Assembly: GCF_900104115.1 (NCBI RefSeq)
Contig: NZ_FNJM01000002.1
Span: 470,729 to 534,728 of the forward strand
Length of the DNA: 64,000 nt
DNA from: Clostridium gasigenes
Lineage (GTDB): Bacteria > Bacillota > Clostridia > Clostridiales > Clostridiaceae
Reading direction: 5' to 3'
Numbering within the stretch: the first letter of the stretch is position 1; each line of letters begins with the position of its first letter. The notes beneath the pieces were generated by a model that was given only the letters and a program-made list of their open reading frames with translations, did no database searches and was not told the DNA's origin. The position numbers were made by a program, and so were the translations under genes. Of the stretch, positions 47,024 to 56,286 are shown one piece after another.

Positions 47024-47395
47024 TTATTTTTCCTCTAATACAGCAAAGGCAATAGCTGATAAATTATTATGAGATATTGATATATTTAAGTTGTATCCTT
47101 TATTTCCAAGCACTTTTTCTACTTTTTCATTTAATTTAGCTACTGGTTTTCCAAGTTCATCTCTCAAAATTTCAATATCTTTAAAAGAAAAACCTCTAAC
47201 ACCAGTTCCAAGAGCTTTACTAACAGCTTCTTTCGCAGCAAAATTCCCTGCTATAACTTCAGACCTCATAGCTTTACTTTCAAATAATAGAATTTCATTT
47301 TTAGTAAATAGCTTGTCCAAAAAATGTTTATTTGTTTTTATAGCTTTTTCTATTCTCTCAATTTCTATAATATCTGTACCTATTCCTATAATCAT
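47024..47395 (-). CDS. acpS: Holo-acyl-carrier-protein synthase
   Basis: A 123-residue phosphopantetheinyl transferase of normal AcpS length. GIGTDIIEIERIEKAI holds the metal-binding Asp near position 8, and NFAAKEAVSKALGTGVRGFS the metal-binding Glu and CoA-contacting residues; the C-terminal SISHNNLSAIAFAVLEE is typical. It activates acyl carrier protein for fatty-acid synthesis. First gene of the Bacillus-like acpS-ydcC-alr order. Confidence 0.95.
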   Translation of the reverse strand: MIIGIGTDIIEIERIEKAIKTNKHFLDKLFTKNEILLFESKAMRSEVIAGNFAAKEAVSKALGTGVRGFSFKDIEILRDELGKPVAKLNEKVEKVLGNKGYNLNISISHNNLSAIAFAVLEEK

Positions 47396-47445
47396 AACTT
47401 CACCTCTACCTATATTTTACTACAAATTTTGAGATGTTATTAAAA

Positions 47446-47775
47446 TTAATTTATACTAATTTCATTTTGTATATCATTAAAGTCATATATGTAATCATCT
47501 ACATATTCTCCCAATATTTCTACTAGATGTATTGGTGATACTTGATTTTTATATAATAATTTTAAAAGTTCATTAACTTTATATTTATTGTTAGATATAA
47601 GATTAATATTATCTCTTTCTATATTTATTGCTTGTCCACCTTTTAAGTCCTGTCTCTCCACCTCTATTCCATAAGCTTGACCACCTTTATAATTACTTTT
47701 AGTCAACCTATACATGTATTTCATTTCAGTTCCTTCTCTACTAATTGAAGAGATTAAACTTTCTATGATTTTCAT
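47446..47775 (-). CDS. Hypothetical protein (DUF6514-like)
   Basis: A 109-residue cytoplasmic protein. The N-terminal part has two Lys-Gly-Gly-Gln repeats in YKGGQAYGIEVERQDLKGGQ; the C-terminal half is helical and acidic (EYVDDYIYDFNDIQNEI). It resembles a small clostridial family annotated DUF6514, from memory. ATG start with GAGAGGA. It lies 50 bp upstream of acpS on the same strand. Confidence 0.65.
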   Translation of the reverse strand: MKIIESLISSISREGTEMKYMYRLTKSNYKGGQAYGIEVERQDLKGGQAINIERDNINLISNNKYKVNELLKLLYKNQVSPIHLVEILGEYVDDYIYDFNDIQNEISIN

Positions 47776-48075
47776 CTAAATCCTCTCCCTTTATTTACTA
47801 TTATAGAATATATTAATTAATATATTAACTACAATATCACAGTATTTAATGAAATTTTGTCAAAGATTGTTTGACCACTACTTAAAATATTATTCTATAT
47901 TTCAACATTATTTTTCCTATAGTTCTAATAAACTCTTATTTGTATATTCTTATTACATATTATCTTCGCATATACAAATAGGATTTCTGTCGAAACAGTA
48001 TTTAAAATAACAAATTATGACTAATAATATTTTTATTTTATTATTTATTTTTTGTCAAATATAATAATTATTGTA
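47776..48075. other. AT-rich intergenic region
   Basis: The upstream part of the 451-bp gap between divergent genes. Strings such as TTTGTCAAA occur, but no confident promoter, RNA or reading frame was found before 48076. Confidence 0.5.
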
Positions 48076-48128
48076 TTGCTTATATGTATAAGATTGTTAT
48101 ATAATTAACTCATGGATAATTATTATCA
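48076..48128 (+). promoter_or_regulatory. Flavodiiron gene promoter with Fur/PerR-type box
   Basis: TTGCTT (48076-48081), 18-bp spacer, TATAAT (48100-48105), then GGATAATTATTATCA at 48114-48128. The box fits the Fur 7-1-7 consensus TGATAATNATTATCA at every position but the first; it fits the PerR box TTATAATNATTATAA less well. It covers the predicted transcription start, a repressing position. Confidence 0.7.
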
Positions 48129-48226
48129 TTAAATATCTTTTGTTATCATATTGTATAGTATGTATATTTATAATTAAATTATTCCATAATAAAATATAAA
48201 ACTTTTACTTTGAAAGGTGTGTTATT

Positions 48227-50860
48227 ATGCGTTCTTTAGAAATTAAAAAAGATATCCATTGGGTTGGTGCTTTAGATCCTAACTTAAGAATTTTTGATAT
48301 TATTATGTACACTCCATATGGTACAACTTATAACTCATATGTTGTTAAAGGAAGCGAAAAAACTGCTATATTCGAAACTGTTAAAGTTCAGTTTTTTGAT
48401 GAATATATAGGCAGACTTAAAGATTTAGGAGTCAATCCAAATGAAATAGACTATATAGTAGTTGATCACACTGAGCCAGACCATGCAGGTTCTGTTGCTA
48501 AATTGCTTGAACTTTCCCCAAATGCTAAAATTGTAGGTTCTCCAGTTGCTATTAACTTTTTAAAGAAAATAGCCAATTGTAAATTTGAACATATTTCTGT
48601 TGGTGATGGTGATTCTTTAAGCCTTGGAAACAAAACACTGCAATTTATTTCAGCTCCATTTTTACATTGGCCAGATTCTATGTACACATATGTTGTAGAA
48701 GATGAAGTATTAATAACATGTGATTCATTTGGTTCACATTACTCATCTCCTGAAGTGTTTAATAATAAAATAGAAAGCCAAGAAAATTATATGGAAGCTT
48801 TGAAATATTATTTTGATTGTATATTTGGGCCGTATAAACCTTATATTCTTAAAGCTATTAATAAAATTAAAGATTTAAAAATAGATATTATTTGTCCAGG
48901 TCACGGGCCTGTACTTATAGATAATCCTATGAAAATAGTAGAGATTTATAAAGAGTGGAGCACACCTGTAGTTAAACCTGCAGAAGCTAAAAAATTAGTT
49001 ACTATTCCTTATGTTAGTGCTTATGGTTATACAGAACAATTAGCTAAGCAAATTGCTAAAGGAATTGAGGCTAGTGATAATATTGAAGTTAAATTATTTA
49101 ATGTAATTGAACATGAAATGGGAGATATTATTGCAAGCATTGGCGAATCTGAGGGTATTCTTTGTGGCTCTCCAACAATAGTTGCAGAGCTTCTAGAACC
49201 TATACGCGATGTGCTTTCAAAATTAAACCCTGTTGTTCACGGTGGAAAACTTGCTGGTGCTTTTGGATCATATGGTTGGAGCGGAGAAGCTATTCCAAGA
49301 ATGGAAACTAGATTTAAAGAATTAAATATGAAGCTTTATGGACCTAGTTTAAAAATTAACTTTAAAGCTAATGATAATGAATTAGATGCAGCTTATAACT
49401 TTGGTTTCGGCTTTGGTGAAACTTTGCTTGGAACTAGAGATTTTATTCCTATGAAGGATGAAAGCTCTACTATAAAAGATATTTCTGGTGATGGAGATCT
49501 TAAACTTTGGAAATGTGTAATTTGCGGAGAGATATTTGAAGCTGAAATAGTTCCTGAACTTTGTCCCGTTTGTGGTGCAGGAAGTGATCAATTTATAGAA
49601 ATTGAGCGCGAAGCCACTAAGGTTTCAATTGATAAAGAAGAAACTTATGTAATTATCGGAAATGGTGCTGCTGGTTTCTATGCAGCTCGTGCAATTAGAG
49701 AAAGAAATGCTAAAGGTATTATTAAGCTTCTTTCAAATGAAAAAGAACATTCATATATAAGAACTCAGCTTTCTGATTTAATTTCTGAAGAATCTGATGA
49801 TAAGTTCTATATTGTTTCATCAGAATGGTATAAAGAAAATGAAGTAACTGAAATACTTGGAGTTTCTGTTGAAAACATAAATAATAAAACAAAGAAAATT
49901 ATGTTAGATAACAAAATAGAAATTTCCTATGACAAGTTAGTTATAGCTAACGGAAGTTATAACTTTGTTCCGCCTACTAATGTTATCTTAGATGGTAACA
50001 AAACTGAAATTAACTCTTCAAATTATTCAACAATTAAGGGTATTCATTCTATTAAGAAATTATCTGATGTTGAAAAAATTAAGAAGGAACTAGTTACTGC
50101 TAAAAATGTTGTTATTGTCGGTGGTGGTCTGCTAGGCCTTGAAGCTGCTCACGAAATTCAAAAGAGAAATATCAATGTTACTGTAATTGAATTGGCTGAT
50201 AGACTTCTGCCAAGACAATTAGATACTGAAGGTTCAGCTTTCTTTAATAATATTGCAAATTCCACACCTGTAAATCTTCTTTTAGGTGAATCAGTTAAAA
50301 ATGTTTTAGCTACTTCTAATGGTGTAACTACTGTTAACTTAAATAGCGGAAAAACTTTAGATGCTGATATCATTCTTTACTCCGTGGGTGTTAGATCAAA
50401 CCTTGATTTAGCTAAAACTGCAGGAGTTGAATGTAACAGAGGGGTAGTTGTTAACTCTAACATGGAAACAAATATTCCTGATATTTATGCTTGTGGTGAT
50501 GTAGCCGAACTTGAAGGAGTCTACTATGGGAACTGGCCAGCTGCAATAGAAATGGGTAAAGTTGCAGGTGCTAATGCCTCTTATGATGATATTAAATTCG
50601 AAAAATTTGTTTCATCTGTAATATTTAATGCTATGAATACTACCGTATTCTCAGCTGGAGTAATTAACTTTGATGATGAATTATTAGAAAAGGTTGGATA
50701 TGTAGATAATAAAAATAATAAATACTCTAAATTATTCTTCCAAGATGATAAACTAGTTGGTGGTATCTTGATTGGAGATATATCCTCATCAGTTAAAATC
50801 ATTACTGGAATTCAAAAAGGTCAATCAAAAGCCAAAGTTCTTTCAGGTGGAATACTTTAA
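48227..50860 (+). CDS. Flavodiiron protein-rubredoxin-NADH reductase fusion
   Basis: An 877-residue three-part oxidoreductase. Residues 1-250: metallo-beta-lactamase domain with diiron ligands His81, Glu83, Asp85/His86, His147, Asp166 and His226. 256-400: flavodoxin (FMN) domain. 428-455: a short-spaced rubredoxin, CxxC-12-CxxC (Cys430, 433, 446, 449). 473-877: NADH:rubredoxin reductase with FAD motif VIIGNGAAGFYAA and NAD motif VVIVGGGLLGLEAA. One chain can pass electrons from NADH to reduce O2 to water (or NO), matching the multidomain FDPs of C. difficile. It is followed by a terminator, so monocistronic. Confidence 0.94.
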   Translation: MRSLEIKKDIHWVGALDPNLRIFDIIMYTPYGTTYNSYVVKGSEKTAIFETVKVQFFDEYIGRLKDLGVNPNEIDYIVVDHTEPDHAGSVAKLLELSPNAKIVGSPVAINFLKKIANCKFEHISVGDGDSLSLGNKTLQFISAPFLHWPDSMYTYVVEDEVLITCDSFGSHYSSPEVFNNKIESQENYMEALKYYFDCIFGPYKPYILKAINKIKDLKIDIICPGHGPVLIDNPMKIVEIYKEWSTPVVKPAEAKKLVTIPYVSAYGYTEQLAKQIAKGIEASDNIEVKLFNVIEHEMGDIIASIGESEGILCGSPTIVAELLEPIRDVLSKLNPVVHGGKLAGAFGSYGWSGEAIPRMETRFKELNMKLYGPSLKINFKANDNELDAAYNFGFGFGETLLGTRDFIPMKDESSTIKDISGDGDLKLWKCVICGEIFEAEIVPELCPVCGAGSDQFIEIEREATKVSIDKEETYVIIGNGAAGFYAARAIRERNAKGIIKLLSNEKEHSYIRTQLSDLISEESDDKFYIVSSEWYKENEVTEILGVSVENINNKTKKIMLDNKIEISYDKLVIANGSYNFVPPTNVILDGNKTEINSSNYSTIKGIHSIKKLSDVEKIKKELVTAKNVVIVGGGLLGLEAAHEIQKRNINVTVIELADRLLPRQLDTEGSAFFNNIANSTPVNLLLGESVKNVLATSNGVTTVNLNSGKTLDADIILYSVGVRSNLDLAKTAGVECNRGVVVNSNMETNIPDIYACGDVAELEGVYYGNWPAAIEMGKVAGANASYDDIKFEKFVSSVIFNAMNTTVFSAGVINFDDELLEKVGYVDNKNNKYSKLFFQDDKLVGGILIGDISSSVKIITGIQKGQSKAKVLSGGIL

Positions 50861-50879
50861 TTAGCTTATAAATATCACA

Positions 50880-50910
50880 GAAGGCATAGTAAAATATTTA
50901 CTATGCCTTC
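50880..50910 (+). terminator. Terminator of the flavodiiron gene
   Basis: GAAGGCATAGTAAA (50880-50893) pairs perfectly with 50897-50910 around a 3-base loop, followed by ACTTTTTATCTTTTTT. Confidence 0.9.
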
Positions 50911-51061
50911 ACTTTTTATCTTTTTTCTTAAGATGTATTTTTTTTAATACCTCTTAAGTCAACTCTTAATTAACAATTCTGGATATTCTTATATTAAAAA
51001 TTAAAAAATTATATTATAATTGACTTAGGAATTTGAAAGAAATTAATTAGGAGGTATTAGA

Positions 51062-52048
51062 ATGGCTATATTAGTTTGTGGTGGCGCTGGTTATATAGGT
51101 AGTCACATGGTTGCAGAACTTTTAGAAAACGGAGAAGAAGTTGTTGTTTTAGATAATCTTGAAAAAGGTCATACTAAAGCTTTACTAGGCGGAAAACTTT
51201 ATGTTGGTGATTTAAGAGATAGAACTATATTAGATAAGGTCTTTACTGAAAATAAAATAGATGCTGTAATTGATTTTGCTGCATACTCACTTGTTGGTGA
51301 GAGTATGACTGAACCACTTAAGTACTTTAATAACAATGTAGGAGGAACTATAAGCCTATTAGAAGCTATGAAGGATTATAATGTTAAGTATATTGTGTTT
51401 TCTTCAACAGCAGCTACCTATGGGGAACCTGAAGTGGTTCCAATAGATGAAGATAGTAGAACTATTCCAACTAACGCTTATGGTGAATCTAAATTATTAG
51501 TTGAGAAAATATTAAGATGGTGTGACAGCGCTTATGGTATTAAATATACTACTTTAAGATATTTCAATGCTGCCGGTGCACATGTTAGTGGAAAAATTGG
51601 TGAAGATCATTCTCCTGAAAGTCATCTAATACCTATAATTTTAGACGTTGCTTTAGGTAATAGAGATAAAATAATGATGTATGGTGATGATTATGATACT
51701 GAAGATGGGACATGCGTAAGAGATTACATACATGTATCTGATTTAGCTTCTGCACATTCTCTTGCACTTAAGAGATTAATGAAGGGCGGAGAAAGTAGAA
51801 TTTACAATTTAGGAAATGGAACTGGTTTTTCTGTAAAAGAAGTAGTTGAAATTGCTAGAAAAGTAACAGTACATTCTATTCCAGCTGAGGTTGCGCCAAG
51901 AAGAGCAGGTGACCCGGCTATTTTAATTGCTTCATCTAAAAAAGCAGTTGAAGAACTTGGATGGAAGCCAAAATATAATACTGTTGAGACAGTTATTGAA
52001 ACAGCTTGGAATTGGCATAAAAACCATCCAAATGGTTATAGCGAATAA
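51062..52048 (+). CDS. galE: UDP-glucose 4-epimerase
   Basis: A 328-residue short-chain dehydrogenase-fold epimerase. NAD-binding GGAGYIGSH at residues 6-14, the catalytic Ser in SSTAATYG and the YxxxK pair in NAYGESKLL; RYFNAAGAH and VRDYIHVSDLASAH are GalE landmarks. It interconverts UDP-glucose and UDP-galactose for galactose use and surface polysaccharides. AGGAGG seven bases before the ATG. Monocistronic with its own terminator. Confidence 0.95.
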   Translation: MAILVCGGAGYIGSHMVAELLENGEEVVVLDNLEKGHTKALLGGKLYVGDLRDRTILDKVFTENKIDAVIDFAAYSLVGESMTEPLKYFNNNVGGTISLLEAMKDYNVKYIVFSSTAATYGEPEVVPIDEDSRTIPTNAYGESKLLVEKILRWCDSAYGIKYTTLRYFNAAGAHVSGKIGEDHSPESHLIPIILDVALGNRDKIMMYGDDYDTEDGTCVRDYIHVSDLASAHSLALKRLMKGGESRIYNLGNGTGFSVKEVVEIARKVTVHSIPAEVAPRRAGDPAILIASSKKAVEELGWKPKYNTVETVIETAWNWHKNHPNGYSE

Positions 52049-52094
52049 TTATTTACTATAATATATATTTAGAAAAAATTTAATTCTAAATACT

Positions 52095-52152
52095 AAAAAA
52101 AATACCTATAGCCAGCCACACATGAAAGTGTTTAGCTCATAGGTATTTTTTT
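52095..52152. terminator. Bidirectional terminator
   Basis: AAAAAAAATACCTAT (52095-52109) pairs with ATAGGTATTTTTTT (52139-52152); the A and T runs make it work both ways, for galE and the convergent ClC gene. Confidence 0.88.
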
Positions 52153-52185
52153 ATAATTATTTTTATCACCATACAGATTTAACTA

Positions 52186-53760
52186 TTAATCAACTAACGT
52201 TAAACCTTTTAACTCTTCTAATATCTCTGAACTTATACTGTCATTTACAAGTACAACTAAATAATCTCCACTTAATATCCTAATTTCACCCTTAGGAATA
52301 ATCTCTTTTCCACCCCTTTTAATAGCTACCAATAAACATTCTGCCGGCCAATCTATATTCTTTATTCTCTTTCCTTCAACAATACTTCCCATTTCAATAC
52401 CAACCTCTAATAAAGTGTTTTTCATCGATCCACTCTTTAGCGGTGTCCCTACATTCTTCAATAACCTATCTAATAATACTTCATATACCGGCTCACTTCG
52501 TAGTAAATCCGAGGTTATATATGCAATGAATACAACTATTGATATTGCTAATAAATGTTCAAATGACCCTGTCATTTCAGTAATTAATACTATTGCTGTT
52601 ACCGGAGCTTTTACCACTGCTGCAAAATACCCTGCCATGGCTAAAATAATGAAATTTATTATAAACGTAGATGGTATATTGGCTAAATTACATATTATAA
52701 TACCAAATATATCCCCTAAAATTGAACCTAACAGTAACATTGGTAAAAATATCCCGCCCGGCACTCCAGACCCAAAGCATATTAATACTATAATTAACTT
52801 AATAAGGAATAAAGCTATCAACATCAATATAGAAATGTCACTTCCATATAAAGATATTATTATTTCATGTCCTCCGCCTAAAAGCTGTGGAGCTAAAAAA
52901 CCCACTACTCCTGTTATTAGAAACGGAATCATTATTTTAACTTCTATAGGCACCTTTTTTAATCGTCCATATATATTTTGAGAAATAACTACCCCTTTAG
53001 TAAAGAAAATAGCTATTGCCCCTGTTAGAACGCCTAATATTACTAATGTCCAATAATACTCTAATGGAATTACAGATACATCCATAAATTTTAATGCCGG
53101 ATCCATACCTAAAAATTGCTTTGTTACAAAATCTGCCATTAGAGTCGCTGCCATAGCTGGTAATAATACTAGTGGAGAAAAACTTCTATGTACCTCCTCT
53201 AAGACAAAAATCATCCCAGATAAAGGTGAATTAAATGCAGCTGCAAGGCCTGCTGCAGCTCCAGATGTAACTAAAAAGCCCTTTTTCATCGGTGCTTTTT
53301 CAGAACTATTACTTACACCTTGTGCTATCGCAGCTCCCATTTGCACGGATGGGCCTTCTCTTCCAACTGATAATCCAGCTACTAATGCCATAGTCCCACC
53401 AATAAATTTTAGAACTAATACTTTAACCCAATTTACATTTAACTTTCCTAATAATATTGCATTAACCTGAGGGATACCACTCCCTGATATCATAGGTTCC
53501 TTTTTCACCATAACACCGGTAATCCAGCCCATAAGCGCTAACAAAAGAAATACGCCTATAACCTTTATAGGACTTCCTTTTGAATATAGATATATTTCTT
53601 TAAAAACATGAGAAAATTTACTTATTGCTATTCTATTTAAAACTATTACAATTCCAGTTATAAACCCTATTATAGTTCCCTGAATAATTAAACTTACCCT
53701 TAGATTACCTCTATCGCTTAAAAGTTTATGTATCCCTTTCTTTTCTACTGAATCTTCCAC
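52186..53760 (-). CDS. clcA: ClC-type chloride transporter with C-terminal RCK/TrkA-C domain
   Basis: A 524-residue ClC protein with all three selectivity motifs: GSGIPQ (about 93), GREGPSVQMG (about 130) and PGGIFLPMLLLG (about 340), plus the gating Glu in GREGP, which suggests an H+/Cl- exchanger. The last ~75 residues (VEGKRIKNIDWPAECLLVAI) are a TrkA-C domain, likely a ligand sensor. The start is GTG 53760, 11 bases after AAGGAG, with no better codon in frame. Distinct from the ClC protein at 20700. Confidence 0.93.
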   Translation of the reverse strand: MEDSVEKKGIHKLLSDRGNLRVSLIIQGTIIGFITGIVIVLNRIAISKFSHVFKEIYLYSKGSPIKVIGVFLLLALMGWITGVMVKKEPMISGSGIPQVNAILLGKLNVNWVKVLVLKFIGGTMALVAGLSVGREGPSVQMGAAIAQGVSNSSEKAPMKKGFLVTSGAAAGLAAAFNSPLSGMIFVLEEVHRSFSPLVLLPAMAATLMADFVTKQFLGMDPALKFMDVSVIPLEYYWTLVILGVLTGAIAIFFTKGVVISQNIYGRLKKVPIEVKIMIPFLITGVVGFLAPQLLGGGHEIIISLYGSDISILMLIALFLIKLIIVLICFGSGVPGGIFLPMLLLGSILGDIFGIIICNLANIPSTFIINFIILAMAGYFAAVVKAPVTAIVLITEMTGSFEHLLAISIVVFIAYITSDLLRSEPVYEVLLDRLLKNVGTPLKSGSMKNTLLEVGIEMGSIVEGKRIKNIDWPAECLLVAIKRGGKEIIPKGEIRILSGDYLVVLVNDSISSEILEELKGLTLVD

Positions 53761-53986
53761 AATATAATCAACTCCTTATCCTTACTTTTATTAAGGCACA
53801 ATCAAATAAATTATACTAACTGTATCAAAATATAAACTACCTTTGTCTTATATCACATATGGGCTAGTATACTTCAATATATATATCTAGTCAAAACATA
53901 CCATAATTGCCACATTTCAATATTTTCTTGTTTAAATATAATCTTATTTATCTAATACATTTTACTGTTTATTTAATTATATAAAA

Positions 53987-54032
53987 ATACCTATAGATTA
54001 AACACTTTTTTATGTGTCTAATCTATAGGTAT
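53987..54032 (-). terminator. Terminator downstream of the yihY gene
   Basis: 19-bp arms from ATACCTATAGATTAAACAC (53987-54005) and 54014-54032, one mismatch, with ATTTTTATA following on the minus strand. Confidence 0.85.
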
Positions 54033-54041
54033 AACCTTATA

Positions 54042-54893
54042 TCAATTCTCTCTTTGTTTCTTTCTAAGTATAAGAACTGAATTAATTTCCGCTCCCACTA
54101 TTAATATCATAGAAGTTATATATAGCCATGTCATTAATATAAATACTGCCCCTAAACTTCCATACAATCTAGAGTAATTCGAAAAATTATTTATATAAAA
54201 AGAAAATCCCCTGGATACTACTATCCATCCTATAGTACTAACTATTGCTCCTGGCAAAACTTGTTTCCATCTTATTTTTTTAGCTGGTGTAAATCTGTAT
54301 ATAGATGCAAATATTCCAATCATCATACATACTACAATAACATATCTTAATATATTCCATACAATTGTCATTGCTTTATAAAATGGTACTATTGTTAATA
54401 TATATCCTCCTATTAAATCTCCAAATACTAACATAGCTAAAGTTAAAACTATTACTAGCGTCAATGCAAAAGTAAAAATAATTGCTATAATGCTTCTTTT
54501 TATAAAAGATCTTGTTTCTTTTATATCATGTGCTTTATTAACACCTTTAATAACGGCTCTAAACCCCGATGAAGCTGCCCATATAGTAAGAACTATAGAT
54601 ATTCCAAGCAACCCGCTATATTGATTATCAACCACTTCTCTTATTATAGATGCAACTAAATCAAAAACACTACTTGGCAATATAGCTCTTAACCCGTCTA
54701 ATATCTCAATTGAATTTAAAGAACTAGCTCCAATAACCGTCATAAGAAATATTAAAAATGGAAAAAACGCTAATATTAAGTAATATGCAAGCTGAGATGC
54801 CAACGCAAATATATCATCATTATTAATCTTAACTATAAAATATACTATAAAATCTAAGGTGGACCTTTTTTTGCCTAGTTCACCATCATTCAT
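54042..54893 (-). CDS. YihY/BrkB family membrane protein
   Basis: A 283-residue protein with six membrane helices, matching the YihY/virulence factor BrkB family (old name RNase BN). LASQLAYYLILAFFPFLIFLM (helix 1) and LYGSLGAVFILMTWLYITSM (near residue 245) are the family blocks. Despite the old name it is not a ribonuclease; a transport role has been suggested. ATG start with a weak GGTG site. Monocistronic. Confidence 0.9.
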   Translation of the reverse strand: MNDGELGKKRSTLDFIVYFIVKINNDDIFALASQLAYYLILAFFPFLIFLMTVIGASSLNSIEILDGLRAILPSSVFDLVASIIREVVDNQYSGLLGISIVLTIWAASSGFRAVIKGVNKAHDIKETRSFIKRSIIAIIFTFALTLVIVLTLAMLVFGDLIGGYILTIVPFYKAMTIVWNILRYVIVVCMMIGIFASIYRFTPAKKIRWKQVLPGAIVSTIGWIVVSRGFSFYINNFSNYSRLYGSLGAVFILMTWLYITSMILIVGAEINSVLILRKKQREN

Positions 54894-55235
54894 TTAATCA
54901 CCACATCTTTACTATTATTCATGTATTAATTTATATATTAGATCTATTATATTATAATTATAATATCACTGTTTTACTAGTGTTTTATACCTACAAATTT
55001 TTCACTTAATTTATATACACAACTTCACTATGTTTATTTGAGTAATATTTACTCCATATACTTCTCATATTCACCTGTTATTTTTCATATGCCTAACAAA
55101 CTTACTATAGTATAATTTAATATATACTACTACTTAGGCATCCCTAAATAAATAACAGACCAGTATTCTTTATTTTTTAGTCTGTTATTTATTTCACTGT
55201 GCCTTATATTATGCTATATGAAAGGATTTGTGATT
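54894..55235. other. Intergenic region between divergent yihY and epimerase genes
   Basis: 342 AT-rich bases. Apart from the strong palindromic element at 55136-55204 nothing is recognised; promoters for both genes must lie here but no consensus pair is clear. Confidence 0.5.
55136..55204. repeat. Best copy of the dispersed palindromic element
   Basis: Arms of 25 bp (55136-55160 and 55180-55204) share AGGCA at the outer end and AAATAAATAACAGAC at the inner end; only the five bases between differ. The loop is 19 bp. It lies 30 bp before the aldose epimerase start, so in RNA it would form a long stem in the leader. Confidence 0.75.
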
Positions 55236-56117
55236 ATGTTATATACTTTAGAAAATAAATCAATAAAAATTACTGCTAGTACTGCTGGTGGAGAATTACA
55301 CAATATTATAAACAAAAAAGATAATACTGAGTTTCTTTGGAATGGTAATGAAGATTTTTGGAAATATCATTCACCTATACTATTCCCTATAGTGGGTAAA
55401 GTTAACAGCGGTGAATATAATGTTAATGGAGTCACTTTTAATCTTCCTCAACATGGACTTGCTAGAACCTCAGAATTTAATATGATTAAAAAAAGTGAAA
55501 ATAATATTGTCTTCGAATTAAAATATTCAGATGAAAGTTTAAAGGTCTATCCTTATAAATTTTCCTTAAAAATAACATATACTCTTGTAAATAATGGTGT
55601 TAAGGTTGGTTATTCTGTAGATAATTTAGATAATGAAACCATCTATTTTTCTATAGGTGCTCATCCAGCATTTATATGTCCTTTAGAAGCTAATGAAACT
55701 ATGAGTGATTATTTCTTTGAATTAAATAAAAAAGAAACTTCTTCTATTATGCTACTTAATGAAGAGGGGCATTTCTTACAAGAGAGACAATCATATTTAA
55801 TTGATAATAATATAATACCTTTATCTAAAGAAGTATTTAAAAATGATGCTTTAGTTTTTGATGATTTAAAATCTACAGTTATAAGCTTAAAATCTAAAAA
55901 TCATAATAAAGTGTTATCTATGGACTTTACAGGGTTCCCTTACATGGCAGTATGGTCTAAACCAACTGGTGCACCTTTTGTTTGCATAGAGCCTTGGTAT
56001 GGGCATGCAGATCATGCTAATTTCCAAGGAGAACTTAAAGATAAAGAAGGAATAGAAAAACTAGGAGTTGGAAGTACTTTCAATTGCTCATACACTATAT
56101 TTGCTGAGTGTAACTAA
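55236..56117 (+). CDS. Aldose 1-epimerase family protein (LacX-like)
   Basis: A 293-residue galactose-mutarotase-fold protein. LPQHGLARTSEF holds the first catalytic His, SIGAHPAFICPL the second, and CIEPWYGHADHANF the C-terminal region with the likely Glu. It belongs to the LacX group rather than GalM, so the sugar is uncertain. The start is ATG 55236 (MLYTLENKS), preceded by GAAAGGA; the in-frame ATG six codons upstream overlaps that site. Its presence near galE fits galactose metabolism. Confidence 0.88.
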   Translation: MLYTLENKSIKITASTAGGELHNIINKKDNTEFLWNGNEDFWKYHSPILFPIVGKVNSGEYNVNGVTFNLPQHGLARTSEFNMIKKSENNIVFELKYSDESLKVYPYKFSLKITYTLVNNGVKVGYSVDNLDNETIYFSIGAHPAFICPLEANETMSDYFFELNKKETSSIMLLNEEGHFLQERQSYLIDNNIIPLSKEVFKNDALVFDDLKSTVISLKSKNHNKVLSMDFTGFPYMAVWSKPTGAPFVCIEPWYGHADHANFQGELKDKEGIEKLGVGSTFNCSYTIFAECN

Positions 56118-56190
56118 TAAGGCAACTTTAACTTATTAGTTCCTTTCATCTTACTAAGTCTTATAACTTAAACAATATAAAAAAATAAAA

Positions 56191-56219
56191 GCTGAATTTA
56201 CTATCATTGTAAATTCAGC
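56191..56219 (+). terminator. Terminator of the epimerase gene
   Basis: GCTGAATTTAC pairs with GTAAATTCAGC around a 7-base loop, followed by CTTTTTATA and preceded by an A run, so possibly bidirectional. Confidence 0.88.
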
Positions 56220-56286
56220 CTTTTTATATGAGTCTTCTTTTTTTAAATAACAAGTTACTATGCTAGTCTATTATGTTTTCAACTAC

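Noticed and set aside
52415..52981. 188-codon plus-strand frame opposite the ClC gene
   Set aside because: Antisense of a membrane protein gene that has clear ClC motifs and a ribosome site on the minus strand.
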